Assembly: GCA_023213395.1 (NCBI GenBank)
Contig: CM041465.1
Location: forward strand, 112,599,741 to 112,663,740
Direction of reading: 5' to 3'
Length of the DNA stretch: 64,000 nucleotides
From: Cycas panzhihuaensis
Taxonomy: Eukaryota > Cycadophyta
The notes beneath the pieces were generated by a model, which did not search any database, was not told the origin of the DNA, and saw only the letters and a list, made by a program, of their open reading frames with translations. The translations under genes and the position numbers were made by a program. Position 1 is the first letter of the stretch; every line of letters starts with the position of its first letter. Shown piece after piece: positions 35,704 through 48,760 of this stretch.

Positions 35704-35995
35704 TGTAACGATGGATATCTCGTAGATAGTATGATTTGCTAATGGTTTACTTTTGATTGATAATCTCATTATTTAATCTTAGATTTGGATATATTTGGTC
35801 TTTTATTATATGATTTTAATTTATGGAATGATGATTAAATAATGGAGTGTATATAATGGTGATTATATCTTTATTGATAACTTACACTATTTTGTATTAT
35901 TAAGTTTCCACTTAATATAATTCTAATCTTGCTTTAAGTTTTTCATTTTTTAACTAGTTTCTCTTTTAACACTATCAAGTTTTTTGATTAATTTT
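35704..35995. repeat. Left copy of an LTR-like pair (element Y)
   Basis: TGTAACGATGGATATC... matches 43139-43433 (TGTAATGTATATATC...) through GATTTGGATATATTT(G/A)GTCTTTTATTATATGATTTTAA and beyond, for about 290 bases. Starts with TG. The right end is not defined because the partner is cut by copia C. Confidence 0.6.
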
Positions 35996-38900
35996 GGCCT
36001 CATTTGTATCACTTTTTGGTATTTTATTGCAATGGTATAGTCCCCATTGAAGTCTATAATGCCTTTAGGAGACTCTAGCAAGTTTGTTTTATGAAAATAT
36101 TATGTTTCATTGTTGCTTCTTTGGTCTTTTGAACTTATCAGATTTTTTGTGGATTTATCACATTTTTTACCTCACCAAAAATATGACTTCATGAATAAAA
36201 CATGATGATCATGTTTTCTTGAAAAAGTTATATTTTTTACTATCATACTTATAAAATATAATATAAAACATTGATTTACATATTTTTCTCAATGTCGACC
36301 ACCTAGAATTAGGGCATGGCAATATCTTACCTACCCTAATTACCTTGTAATCATCAAAACCTCATCCATGCAGTGATTTTATTAGTGGTAATCATTTAAT
36401 ATATGGCCAAAATCTATGGCATTATTTTTCACATAACCCATGTTTCAATCTCTATAAATCCTTATGATTTTTCAAAGTGGAGAGGGAAGAATTTTAAGAG
36501 AGCTTTTAAAGTAATGTTATATTGTAGAAATTCTTCCACACTTTACTAGTGTTATTTTGCTATTTGAGACTTGATTAGTGAGAAACTATTAATTCTACTT
36601 GGGGGATTAGATGGATATATTCACCATAATTCCTATTCAATTCTCAAGCTCTCACTCATCCACTAAAATTAGTCTTCCATAGCTCTTACTAGTTTTCTAT
36701 GTCCATCTTACTCTTTTCCAACATCCTTTCTTATTGATATTGCCATGCTCATAGCTCCTTAGACTTGGTGGTAATATATTGAGAAGAAATAAGGCACCAT
36801 TTTGAAACATACTCAATGTGTTTTACTTAATTAAAGGTAACTTTGGTTGAATTAATTACTAGTTTTTTAAGTTAATACATGGTTTATTTTAGGCTCATCT
36901 TTTAAAAACATTAAGAAGTATTTCATTACCAATTTTGTCCTTTATTTTCAAGAAATATAGTTTTTTGATGATCTCTTTAACTGATAGAGCTTGGAATCAA
37001 ACATCTTTTGATTCCTAAGATGTAATTACCTTGGTTAAGTTGTTGAAGGCCTATTTTGAAGAATTGGACTGATTTCAATTCTTGATTATAACAACAAGTT
37101 TGATCCTACCAAGGGTTGGAATAATATATACCAAACATTTGAGTGGAGATGGGGTGACAAATATGAAAAGATCTCAAAGTAAAGTGAATATCTTAATTCT
37201 CTTCCATGGAGTTAGAGGTATCCCAAGCCAGTTTTTCTTTTTCATGCAAAGTTTATATTGTACCACATGCTTGTTCCTATAATTTTAATTAACTTGTAGA
37301 CTTTCATATAAAAGTTTTTTTCTTTAAATAAATCATTGTAATAATATATATGTCTATTTATCCTTATTAATAAGTAGCAATATCCTAATCTCAGGAGTGA
37401 GTAGAAAGAGTGAAGTTATTTATCCATAAACCCTATCATAGGATACATGTTCTTCATCCCGATACTATCATTTCTTTTCTTGGTTTTAAGATTTCATAAA
37501 CAAATAAAAGAAAGAAAAAAAAATAAAGATAAAGTGAAAGAAGACCTTTTGTTTATTAAGTATTTACTTTGTTTATCTCTTTACTTTTTGTTTGCATACA
37601 TAAGAAAATAAAAGATAGTTAAAGGATTAGTCAGGTAAGTTTAGACCAAAGAACTTGTGATTCCATAATCACTTATCTCTCCCACCTTATTATTTTCTAT
37701 TGAGTATATCTGAAAAATAAATAAATGAAAGTTAAAGAATAAGTAATAGAATAAATATAAGTGTAATTCAAGTACTTATATTTACTTTGTCTCTTATGCT
37801 TAATTGTATTTTTTCTTTCATTATAGATCATCCAATAAACACAAAAAGAAAATAGAAGGAATTACATTTGCATCTCATGTGATTTGATTGGTTGTATATT
37901 CACTCTATGCTAGATTCATGTAAACTAAGAATGTATGCTATCTTTACATGTAAGTTTTCCTTATTCTTATTTGATTTGAATTGATTATATTTAGACTCAT
38001 TTCCTTTATATGAATACAAACTATTTCAAAACCTATATTAGTGTAATCCCTTCCTTATATATGAAATTTACAAGTAGATAAGATCCCTCCTTAAGGGTTG
38101 GTTAAAAGGGTTACTCCATGGGATTGGTCATTTTAGTTTTTATTGTCATAGACTTAAATTAAAGTGATTTACTCCTAGTCATAAAACCATTTCTAGAAAC
38201 CATAATAGGGAGTTATAGAAACTTCCTAGGTGCATACTCTAAAACTCTATCTTTCACATCTACTTATGAACTTTCATAATATATTCTTGCTTGGTTAGTT
38301 CTAGTGGGACTCTGTCACATATTATGCAATAGATCACCAAATATTATTTCCTTATGATGGTCATAAAGCACCTATGTCTCATCTTTAGACCTCTCTTACA
38401 CATCCTTATAAGTAAAACCTACCTTAGGTTACTTCCACTTATGCCTGTGTTCACATCCTAGTGTAAGAGCCTATTGGTCGAGTGCCTCATGCTCGTGCAT
38501 CTCACTTGAGAATAAGCCTTGGAGTTATGCTTAAGCCTATCAGATTCATTCAATCTTTATCTTACAATAACCCCTTTTCTATATGATCACGTCACTTTAG
38601 GAGAGAAAACCACATGTTATTTATATAAAAAACCCTTTCCCATATGAAGTTCTTCTTTGTATTCTTTGCCCCTTCATTCCTAAGATACCTAAATTTAAGG
38701 GTATACTTAGGCAAGATCCTTTAAGTCATGTTAAAGTATTTACTTTTACATGTACTTATTATATGCCTAATGACCTTTTGTTGATGAGAATTTTCCCAAG
38801 GACATTACAAGGAAGTGCACTTAGGTGGTCCTACTAATTATCCTAACTTTAATCTTTTCATTATAGCAATTGATAGATACCTTTATAGTTGACTTTGATT

Positions 38901-39274
38901 CCACTTTTCCTTTCTCAATTAAAGAAAAATTACTTTTTCTAATCAAGTGAAAAGATAATAAATCTAAAATGGATTTCGAGGATTATTTCTTTGATCTTAA
39001 TGATGCATATCATACTAAAATTTTTGAAGAATTATTTTACCCAATCTATGAATTTATTGTATAATGAACCCATCAATATAAAAATTGACTTTTACTAGTT
39101 TCTCATTAAGTAAAGCCTTATAACACTAATATTAAAATGATCAGCATAGTCATACACTCATGTTTGATTCTATCAAAAGAATGTAAAACTAGTTTATGTC
39201 AAATAGAGATGGTTGCCTAATTAATTTCTCCTACCACTCCCTTCATATCATAGTAGAAAGTTGGGTCATCAATT
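35996..39274. other. Interior of element Y, left part, unreadable
   Basis: AT-rich, no frame over 70 codons with a recognisable match, no PBS found next to the left repeat. I see no identifiable feature. Confidence 0.3.
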
Positions 39275-39842
39275 ATGACCACTCTCATTAGTAGCTTTCC
39301 TATCAGTGATAATATAAACACTTGTGTACCTCTCCATGAGTTAGGTTATGAGGCCTTCTTGGACTAGTCTATTCCTAAAATAGAATCTCACCTTATAAAT
39401 GAGGGCTTTTATTCCTCTGATAGTGATGAGGTCTCAAGACCTCTCATTGACTTATCTTCCATCCATAATGTAGAGCTACCTATGGATACTTCTTATGATT
39501 CTTTGAGTCAGCTCGATGAGCTTCCTCTTGAACATGATCATTTTACTTACCTTAATGAGGTTTTAGACATTTTTACTAAGTTTTTTACTAGTCCTAACTT
39601 GTAAGTACCTCATGGGTCTTACTTTGATGATCTTATCATATTAGATTAGGAATGTTTCCCTTTAGAAACTACTAAACATAAGTCATTAAAGGAAGATATT
39701 CAACCCCAAGATGATGAGATTAATTTATCTATTTCTACTATTGATCAATCTATAATATATATTTCCTTAAGGGCTAGATTTGATTCATAAGGTCTTTTCC
39801 TTAACCTGGTTAGAGTTGAAACACATACTAACTTAGGTATAT
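39275..39842 (+). pseudogene. Unrecognised acidic open stretch
   Basis: From ATG 39275 a single frame runs about 190 codons with only a few stops (TAG and TAA). It is rich in Ser, Asp, Glu and Leu (FYSSDSDEVSRPLIDLSSIH, ELPLEHDHFTYLNEVLDIF). No catalytic motif is visible. Its position within an LTR-bounded interval and its acidic character recall the linker that precedes RT in the Tat elements here, but no shared motif was found. Function unknown. Confidence 0.35.
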
Positions 39843-42800
39843 AAATGTTTATTTCACTTATTTAACAATAAACACTATGGATAATTTCATGAGTACTTGC
39901 CTCACCTTCCACCATATACTTACTAAGGCACGTTGAGGTCATGCAAGCTAACTCAAACCCCCATATCTTTTAGTTAGACATAGAGCCTTTTTCTTACCTA
40001 CCTTTAAGGATCCTCCATGGAGTCCTTATGACATTGATTTGGGGAGGACCCTCTCAAATACTAGTAAATATAGCTCTAATTCCTCAATCTTTAGTATCCT
40101 ATATTTACCTTGATTATATTATATGGAGGTTTCTTTTCTAATAGATTCTAATAGGGAATGCACAACCCATGTGATGCCTTTATAGGATACTCCTTCAATC
40201 TATGCCAATTGTTATTGTGAGATGATTTTGTATAACCCACCCACAACTTATACATATATTTAGCAATATACTTAGGAAGCTAAGGCCACTTTAAAGTAGG
40301 TCATCTACACTTTCTTCCATAGGCTTGGCATCCTTTATAGCTTTAGATGCTTCATCCCCACTAAGTTGATTCCATTTCTCTTTGAGGTAAGGAATCCCAT
40401 ATCTTTAGGGATAACTTCATTTATAGGTTCAGTGCTAGCTAGTAAGTCAAGATAGGGATCTACTCCTAACGAGGATAATCAGTCCAAAATCCCTTCAATA
40501 AGTTACCTCTTAGTTTCATTTAGGATCATAATGGCATAGGGCCATTGCATCTCATTGTGGCCCCTTATACCATTCTAAGGTACCTACCCTAATTATTTTA
40601 TCCTTGGTACTTTAATAACTAATTTCTTACTTGCATAATAACCTTTGAGGCATCCTCCCTTGTTGAGGTTTTTTTGGGTTAATATAGAGTTCTTATTCAT
40701 TTAGGACACCTTTACTTTACCTTGAGTATAACTAAAATATAACTCCACAATGAGTATAAACAACAACTTTAATAAATTTATATACTAAATAACTTAAACT
40801 ATAGTAGACTTACCTAATCTCTAAGGTGGGAATCACTCAGTAAGAAGGATAAATTATGGTTCTAAAAGGCACACTATCTAATAATCCTAAACTATAAATG
40901 GTCCTTATTTCTTCTTTTGTATAACTATCATTTTTATATAGTCATAGCTTCTTTCTTTCTTTACCTTCTTTTTTATATTGAGCTTGAAGCTTTCTTCTAT
41001 ATGAATTTCTCTTAGTGATAATATAAGATGACTGCCTTACTACTAAGCATAAGTAATGGTCACTAGGCCCACATGTTTACTTCACTTACTTTGGTCAAAG
41101 TATTCCTCCTCCTTTTTATTAAGTTCTAAACTCAAAAGGTAAGGAATGCTCCCAACTCTAATTACTAAAACCTTAGTTAGGTATAGAGCTTAAATAATAG
41201 GCTTCTTTTATTATATGATATATCCTATCCTTTTAGATTCTCACTCATTAGTTTTAAATTTTAACTTACTTTGTTTACAAGTATTCTTTATAGATTTGTA
41301 GGGCTTCCATTTACATATATTTAATTTTTTATTTATTATAGTTTTAGGAATCCTCTCGTTATTCTTCTTAGGTTGTTGCTTATTTTACTGTCTTCTCCTT
41401 ACACTTAGAGACATTTTAATTTAAAGATCCATTCATCTATTATGATTTAACCTTTAAGTATTTTGGTTCATAGTTCTTATTCTTTAGTTTTATTAAAAAG
41501 GGTTATCCTTACTATAGTATAAGAAGTTATTTCATGATTAGGTCAATCATTGATCACCCATGATTATATATTCTCTCTTAGTCATGTCCTGGTAAAATTT
41601 GTATGAAAATAATAGTTAAAATGATAAATGAGTATCTTCTAGAAAGTAGGTCCATCAATGCTTGGTTCGCCATGACCTCCATATAAATTATTGTATGGAA
41701 TAATTTAGTCAATAGTTTACATAAAATAAAGAGTAAATAAAAAAGTTAATCTACCTCTTACACCCTCTTATTATTTATAGAAAGTTATTTGATGACTTTG
41801 CCTCCACCTTCATCTATTATAGGTTGGGTTTGTTTGGGTGAGTCATTTAGGACCTTTAAATCTACTTACTTAGCCCCATTATGGCCTCAATTATGTTTGA
41901 TATCTTTTCAAACCTTTGTAGTCTTTTACTCTTATGTGTGTTTAGGGGGATAATCTTATAATTAGGAAACCTAATTATGATCTTATCTTTCATTTATTTT
42001 ATAGTTGAAACCAAGACTCATATAGAAACCAATTCCTTATAGGTTGATTCTTGTATCTTTCCCATATCTATTACTTTGTCTCTGAGTTTAGTCCTTTCTT
42101 ATGATGGCATTGAGTATAGATATCAATGGGAATAATTAAGAAAATCTAAGAATATTTTCTATTATATGGATAGTTCATGACTAATTAGGTAATGTCTTAA
42201 CCATTATTGGAATGTTCTTACCTTATGAAATAAAGAACAAAGCTAAATACATTACTATTTTAAGAGCCTTGACAAATGTCCTACACTTTTATCATGGGTT
42301 TATCAACCTTTCTTCTAATTCCTAAGTTAGAGTCTTTTAACTTGTTAGTGTCGATTATGTTCATTTACCTCAACTATATTCCCTTTACATTTAGGTTTTA
42401 TCATTATTATCTTGCATTATATCATTTACTATTAATCATGTTTCATGTAATCAAAACATTGAAGATGACTCTTTCATCTCCTATATCTTATAACACCATC
42501 GTATATAACCTTTTCATTTTTAGTTGGGGGCATCACTTTATAATGAATATAAACTAACTTTAAGTGTCATAATTAGGGTAAACTACTACTTCAAAAATCC
42601 ACCTACTAAAGACCCTAAACTATGGTAATCCCATCATGTACTTGCAATGGGTGTCCTCCTATAAAATCTCATATGGAACTCATTTAAAAGATATAAAATG
42701 GTTACTAATGAGTTAAAACTATGGTGATTATCCCCTTTGAAGCATTGTTAATTAGGCTAAATTATAGTAATTTAACCTCTAAGAATAGGTGCTAAAAATG

Positions 42801-43138
42801 TTAAACTAGAAGAATAACTCTCTTATCAAAGCCCCATCGACATCATGGGCAGTCAAGTATCATAATCAAGTTTGGTAATACTTTAAAAACATGACTCTTT
42901 CTAACTACCCTGGTTCCATCTCGATGAAGTGACTCTTATCACTTCCATATTATATATAGTTCTGTCATCCAAATCTAGCCTTTTATATGACATTAAAAGT
43001 AAACTTAATCTTAATTTTTGATTTCCACCATTTACCATCTTACTTTCTATTATAAGAAAGAGCTTTGAATGACAAGGAGGTAAATGCTTCATCATAATTG
43101 GTCCTCCTAAGTCATTCAATGATTATCCTTTTCAATTA
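39843..43138. other. Interior of element Y, right part, unreadable
   Basis: AT-rich and heavily decayed; the 93-codon frame at 42276-42557 is hydrophobic (Leu, Ile, Phe, Tyr) as expected of AT-rich noise. No domain found. Confidence 0.3.
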
Positions 43139-43433
43139 TGTAATGTATATATCATATATAGAATGATTTTCTAATTGTTTACTTTTTATTCATCACCTCA
43201 TGGTTTAATCTTTGATTTGGATATATTTAGTCTTTTATTATATGATTTTAAGCTACGGAATAATGATTAGATGATGGACTATATATGATGGTGATTATGT
43301 TTTTGCTAATGATTAATACTATGATAATTAAGCTTCTACTTAGCATAATTCTTATCTTACTCCAAGTTTTCCCTTTCTAAATATCTTATCTTTTAGTACT
43401 ATTAAAATTTTTAATCAATTTCAACCTTATTTA
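43139..43433. repeat. Right copy of the element Y LTR-like pair, interrupted by copia C
   Basis: Partner of 35704-35995. Homology stops where copia C begins at 43434. Confidence 0.6.
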
Positions 43434-43844
43434 TGTAACAAAACCTTGATGAGGAATAAATTCACTCTCTCAATATGTTCTTTATTAGTGATTCATTACA
43501 TATATATACAAGTACAAGGTGGATACAAATGGTAACTGCTCAACCATGTAATGCCACTTATCAACTTAAGAGAGGAGGAGAAAGTGGTACATGACCCTTA
43601 TATTAAATATTATAACTTAAGGTAAAACATTACCTTTCAAGGATGGTTGTATGTATGTGCAGGGTATCTTTAAGGTCTATTATATAAGTATATTTGATTA
43701 ATAATATTTAGCTCTAGGAGGTGGTTTTTCTTCCCCAAAAGGGGTTTTCCACCTGTCAAACCATGTGTACTTGTGCAATGTCTCTTTCTTGTGTTTTTAT
43801 TATTCCTGTGATCCTATGACATTGTTCATGTGCCTACTCTCACA
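43434..43844 (+). repeat. Copia C: 5' LTR, with unrelated U3 part
   Basis: 43637-43844 matches 50950-51158 at about 92% (about 16 differences in 208 bases by hand count) and ends CTCACA. Left of 43637 the sequence TGTAACAAAACCTTGATGAG... bears no resemblance to the 3' LTR start TGTTAGGATTATTAATG.... The left limit at 43434 rests on TG, the end of the Y repeat and the ATTTA match. Confidence 0.65.
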
Positions 43845-43857
43845 TGGTATCAAAGCC
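43845..43857 (+). other. Copia C: primer-binding site (initiator tRNA-Met)
   Basis: TGGTATCAAAGCC, one change from the usual TGGTATCAGAGCC, directly after the LTR end. Confidence 0.9.
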
Positions 43858-44024
43858 TATGTGACCCAAATTTTTCTTTAGTCATGAAATCTATCCATCA
43901 TATTATGATTCAATAACCTTAGAATTATGAGATGTAATTGCAAGCAACCCCTTGATGCAGTCGCATGTAACTTCACTGAACCTTAATATGCCATAGCATG
44001 CTTTAGTAAACTTTACCTACTCAA

Positions 44025-44480
44025 TCATGTTGTAGTAGAACTACTTGGTGAAGAAGGAATTCTCTGTGACACAGTAATCAGGTTGTTGTAATATTGCCTA
44101 ACTTCAGCATATGTAGTCGGGAAGGGATGTTCAATGCTCATCTCTGCATGTTCATCCTCGCATTGATCTAGATGAAAGTATAATATCTCTTCATGGAACA
44201 TTCACCTTGATTAAGGAATTGTAGCAGGCATGGGACCTTCATCAATCTTCTGACATAGAAGGATCTGAGGAGGCACTTGGTCACGTTCTCTCACCAAATA
44301 AGGATGCTTTAGAGCATTGACTGTGCTGATTCTGTGCTGAGGGTTGAAAACAAGCATTTTCTCTAACAAATTGATGGCTTCTTCATCTTTGCCCTAAAAA
44401 CTTTTCCATAGAGAAGTTTTAGGTGGACCTAAGCTTTCCTTTACAAATTTTCAAGTGTCAATATTACAAATGAAATCTAG
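44025..44480 (-). pseudogene. Captured fragment of a MAP-kinase-like gene (C-terminal lobe and tail)
   Basis: On the minus strand one frame reads KFVKESLGPPKTSLWKSF, a stop, GKDEEAINLLEKMLVFNP, QHRISTVNALKHPYL, then a tail VRERDQVPPQILL...EEILYFHLDQCEDEHAEM, ...EHPFPTTYAEVRQYY and a natural-looking TGA at 44027-44025. The LLEKMLVF(N/D)P..RI....AL.HPYL block is kinase subdomain XI of the MAP kinase/CMGC group. Three stops interrupt about 150 codons. Both DNA strands here keep ordinary CAG/CTG content, unlike the surrounding element. It lies between the PBS and gag of copia C, so it is most simply host sequence captured or inserted there. Exact kinase subgroup not assigned. Confidence 0.65.
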
Positions 44481-44536
44481 ATCATCATTGTCTGGCTTAG
44501 GAATTATGTGTAATAGGAATTTCATGTAATATTACA

Positions 44537-44700
44537 GGAACCTACCATGTAGCTATTGATGTATGGTCTGTGGGTTGTATATTTGTGTAGTTACTGCATG
44601 GAGGAACACCAAGGGCATTATTTAGCAGTCTGCCTAAAACGGGTCAACTACGAGACATCAGCCCCGAATACTAGAAGGGCAACATCCACATACATCTCAT
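44537..44700 (+). pseudogene. Captured fragment of a MAP-kinase-like gene (subdomain IX), opposite orientation
   Basis: Plus strand 44543-44590 reads YHVAIDVWSVGCIF, the invariant D-x-W-S-x-G-C-I-F block of MAP-kinase-type kinases. It follows ATATTACAG, a good intron 3' splice site, at 44537. After a stop the frame continues with LLHGGTPRALF and fades. Together with the minus-strand fragment this shows two pieces of the same gene type in opposite orientation, so the captured segment was rearranged. Confidence 0.55.
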
Positions 44701-45027
44701 GTTCCCATACTACAAATATTTCATGGAGGCATACTTCCCCATCCAACTGCAATACATCACATTCAACTACGAGTTCTACTATTATCAAAAGAATGACCTA
44801 GCTTAGTACCACGACATGAATGAATGCCATCTAGTTGAAGATTTCGCCAAGTATTAAACGAATGCCATCCAGTGAATGAATTCCATACCGTGACATGAAT
44901 GAACGCCAACCATCCAGAGACAGAAGGAAGATTTTGATAAACCCTGCATTCGCCGCCAAGAATTCATCCTTGCAAACCTAGCTGCAGCCATGATCGAAAT
45001 AAACAGGTAGGGTTTTGTTACCTTAAA
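44701..45027 (+). other. Rest of the captured-like segment
   Basis: Normal base composition. A motif of about 30 bases recurs imperfectly (ACATGAATGAATGCCATC at 44814, ACATGAATGAACGCCAACC at 44895). It ends ATGATCGAAATAAACAGGTAGGG, which resembles an exon end with a GT splice donor. No protein assigned. Confidence 0.35.
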
Positions 45028-45045
45028 CCCCCCCCCCCCCCCCCC
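45028..45045. repeat. Homopolymer of 18 C
   Basis: Uninterrupted C run, with a second run of 9 C at 45216-45224. Complementary G runs could form four-stranded structure. Confidence 0.9.
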
Positions 45046-45648
45046 TCTAGACTTTAATTTTCTTTAAATTTTACTTTTCTTTAATAAAAATCATAAAACG
45101 ATAAGGTCTATCCCTTCTCATTTTTATTTTATTTCATTTTTTTTATATATAAACATATAAATATAAACTAACCTATAAACTTCAAGTAAATAATATTTGA
45201 TTAATGTTGTAAAGACCCCCCCCCACCCCATTACACTTTATTATAAAAATAAATTCTCTTTTATAATGCATGTTTAATAATCTTAAACCCCTCCCTTAGA
45301 ACATATGATTTATATACCCTCCTTCCTCTAACACCTTAGTTCTTAATACTTAAATTAATCCTCTTCTATTATAAGTAAGATATAAACAAAATCCCCTCCC
45401 CTTTAATTATTTACCATTAAAATAAATTTCCTCCCTATTATATAGTTTTTTTATAATAGTGTATATATTTTTTTAACTTAGGAAAAATACATTTTTATGT
45501 ATTAGTCTAATACCTTAGCTTCTTAACATATAATTTATCTTCTTTCTTTATAACTTTTTTGTTAAAACTTCTACCCATATTTTATTAGTTTATAACTCAT
45601 ATATAAGGTATTTATAACCTTTAACACTCTCTTAAAAATTACATATAT

Positions 45649-45921
<273 letters not shown>

Positions 45922-46169
45922 TTATTTTTTTAATAAAGCCTAATTAACTTAGGCTAAATTCAATATTTTCTAAGTCTCCTTATTCATTATAACATAATAT
46001 TATTAAACTCTTTTTTAGATAAAAACTTTGTATAAAATTTCATTAAAATAAATTACCTTTAAAATATTATAGTTATGTTTTAATTAATAAAATTTTCTTT
46101 AATTTAATTTGTTGAATAATCAACAACTATAATCTTCTCGGAACCTAAATATTTTTCTAGGTAAACACT

Positions 46170-46320
46170 TACTTTTAAGGGGGGCTATCTTTTTTGAAGG
46201 GGACTGTTTATTTCTTAGAGGGGGGCTATTTTTTAAAAATGTAAAAGAGGGACTATTTCTTTAAAAGTGACTATTTTTCTAAGAGCAATTATTTATTTAG
46301 AAACATGTGATTTTTTTTAA
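46170..46320. repeat. Degenerate tandem repeat with GGGG(G)CTATTTTTT units
   Basis: Units of the form (T)AA(G)4-6 CTATTTTTT recur about five times with 27-40-base spacing, from AAGGGGGGCTATC at 46176 to AAGTGACTATTTTT near 46270, progressively decayed. Confidence 0.65.
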
Positions 46321-46460
46321 GGGAAAAGCTAGTAATACATACTACTATGATTTCCATTATGCCTTGTTAATCTAATGTTTTAGTAACCTTCATAAGTGAT
46401 TATTTTTTTTCACCTACCTTCATATTTTTCAGTCCTCAATCAAACTTTATAATTCCCAAT

Positions 46461-47510
46461 ATGGCTTTAATGCTAGGGACAACCACTTGTATTCCAATTC
46501 CAGTGTTAACCAGTTCAAACTATGCCGACTGGAGGAATCGTATATCCTATAAGATTAAATAGCAAAAAAATATGGTGATATGTGACAGGTAAATTTTAAA
46601 AACTAAAATATGAAACTACATAAAGTTATATGGTGTATCTGATGAACTCAATTTCAACCTTAAGCACCATATTAAACTCACTTTCACCAGAAATTAGTCA
46701 GTAGTTTTCTAAAACAGACGACCTAGCCATTGTCTAGACAACTCTACAAGAAAAATATGATAAGGTCAATACAAATCAACTGGTTGTCTTAAAACAATAA
46801 TTGTATGACCTTACTTATGATGATTTCACCAATGTTGAGGATTTTTTATGTAAAATTTAATTAATTAATAAAAACCTAGGTAACTATATTAAATCTAAAA
46901 CTAAAGAAGGTGATACTGAAAAAATAATCACGCATGCTAAAGATGACAATATGCTCATCCATCTTGCAATAAATAAATTGCCAAAATATTTTAATTTTTT
47001 CAAAATTGCCAAACAACAAGCTGACAATCCTCCTATCACATTCAACTAGTTAACAAACCAACTTATTAAACATCAAACAATGTTAATTCAAATAGGCATA
47101 TTAAAAGATCCTTCCCAAGCTTTGTTTTCCAAAACTAAGCAACAAAATAAAAACAAACAATATCACGATTCTAACAATAATCTAAAATTTTAGAAATCTC
47201 ATAGAGGTTCTTAATTTAATTCCCAAAGCAATATTAAGTATTCTGGTCCATCTAAACATTAGAATGCTCCTAATCAGTCATTTCCTAATCGGAACAACGT
47301 AAATCCTTCTCAGAACACTAGTTGTGCCTATTATCATAAAAGAGGCCACACTATTGATGTCTATGGAAGTAGAATAGCTTCAGAGGCATGGAAAGCTTCT
47401 AAGGGATTACAAAACTGATCTCAATCCTAACCTCAAAACTGATAAACTCTTAATCGTTCTGTAACTGCAACAACTTATGTATTTGTTACTCCAACTAATC
47501 AACCACCATA
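46461..47510 (+). pseudogene. Copia C: gag
   Basis: Begins ATG 46461 (MALMLGTTT) and soon PIPVLTSSNYADWRNRI, the N-terminal block of copia gag. The zinc knuckle near 47319-47365 reads C-A-Y-Y-H-KRGHTIDVY: the second and third Cys of the C-x2-C-x4-H-x4-C pattern have become Tyr. Numerous TAG/TAA stops interrupt the middle. Confidence 0.8.
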
Positions 47511-47862
47511 ATAGATCCTTGACTCTAGTGCATTCCATCACATGACTGGACACCGAAAAACTTTATCCACTTATCAATCTGAAACAAACTCTAAAGAAGA
47601 GATTTCTTTTGGAAGTGGAACTCAACTTAAAGTAAAAGGATCAGGTGATGTTACCTTAAAAGATGGTTCAATAAAATACGTCTTCTACGTACCAAGTTTG
47701 TTACCAAACCTACTTTCTGTTTATCAAATCTTCGAGAAAGACCTTATCGTCGAATTCTGTAAAGATAAATTTATCATTAAAGAGCCACTAAACAAATATA
47801 AACGTATTGCCTTAGGACCTATTGATCATAACACAAGTCTTTATAGTTTAACAAGTTTGTAA
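47511..47862 (+). pseudogene. Copia C: aspartic protease
   Basis: Starts LDSSAFHHMTGH, where the family has DSGA..HMTG; the active-site Gly is Ser. Continues VFYVPSLLPNLLSVYQIF, the standard end of copia protease. Open for 106 codons. Confidence 0.85.
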
Positions 47863-47869
47863 AATAATA

Positions 47870-48760
47870 AAACAAAACCCTTCAGTGCCTTTATCACCAA
47901 ATCTGACTCAGTTAGTAAACTTTGGCATGCACGATTTAGCCATACAAGTTATGACAAACTTTAATATCTAAAAAAACATAAAATGGTTCATGGTCTTCCA
48001 CCCTTAAACACTGTTTATGGTGTTTGCCAAGCCTGTGTAATAGCTAAGCAACACATAAACCTGTTTCCATATAAAACATAATTCAGAGTGAATGTTCCAC
48101 TTGAACTTATTCAATCTGATATATGTGGACCTTTTCATGTAATATCATACTCTGTCTCTCATTATTTTGTTACATTTATTGATGATTATTCAAGAAAATA
48201 TTGGGTTTACATGCTCAAAGCACGTAGTCAAGTGTTTGATATTTTCGTTGACTTCAAAATGCTTGTTGAAAACTAATCAAACTCAAAAATTAAAATTTTT
48301 AGATCTGATAATGCCAAGGAATACTTAGTGGTAAATTCACTTCTTTCTATAAAAAGCACAGAATTCAATACCAGCATTCTATTGTATATACTCCTCAACA
48401 AAATAGTGTTGCTAAATACAAGAACTGTACTCTTGTTGAGATGACTTGTTGCATATTACATGCAAAGAACCTTGACCTAAAGTTGTGGGCAGAAGCTATT
48501 AACTGCTCTAACTATCTTCTAAATCATGTACCTAGCAAATGCCTACAAAACATCACTCTAGAACAAAAATGGTTTGGTAGAAAACCCTGAGTCAATCATT
48601 TATGAATCTTTGGAAGTACTGTATGGGTACATGTTCCTAAAGAAAAACGTAAGAAACTATATCCTAAGAGTCAAAAATTTATCTTCATTAGATACAGCAA
48701 AGAAAGTAAAACTTATAGGCTCTTGGATCCAGTCACATATCAAATTTTAATTTGCATGAT
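47870..48760 (+). pseudogene. Copia C: GAG-pre-integrase and integrase
   Basis: LWHARFSHTSYDKL and GVCQACVIAKQ form the zinc-binding start. The core has LIQSDICGPF (first Asp), FRSDNAKEYL (second Asp, about 48302) and after a frameshift YTPQQNSVAKYKNCTLVEM, where the third catalytic residue (48414-48416) is Lys instead of Glu. Ends near KLYPKSQKFIFIRYS. Confidence 0.9.

Noticed and set aside
42276-42557. 93-codon hydrophobic frame
   Set aside because: Composition matches AT-rich random translation; no start context or homologous pattern.
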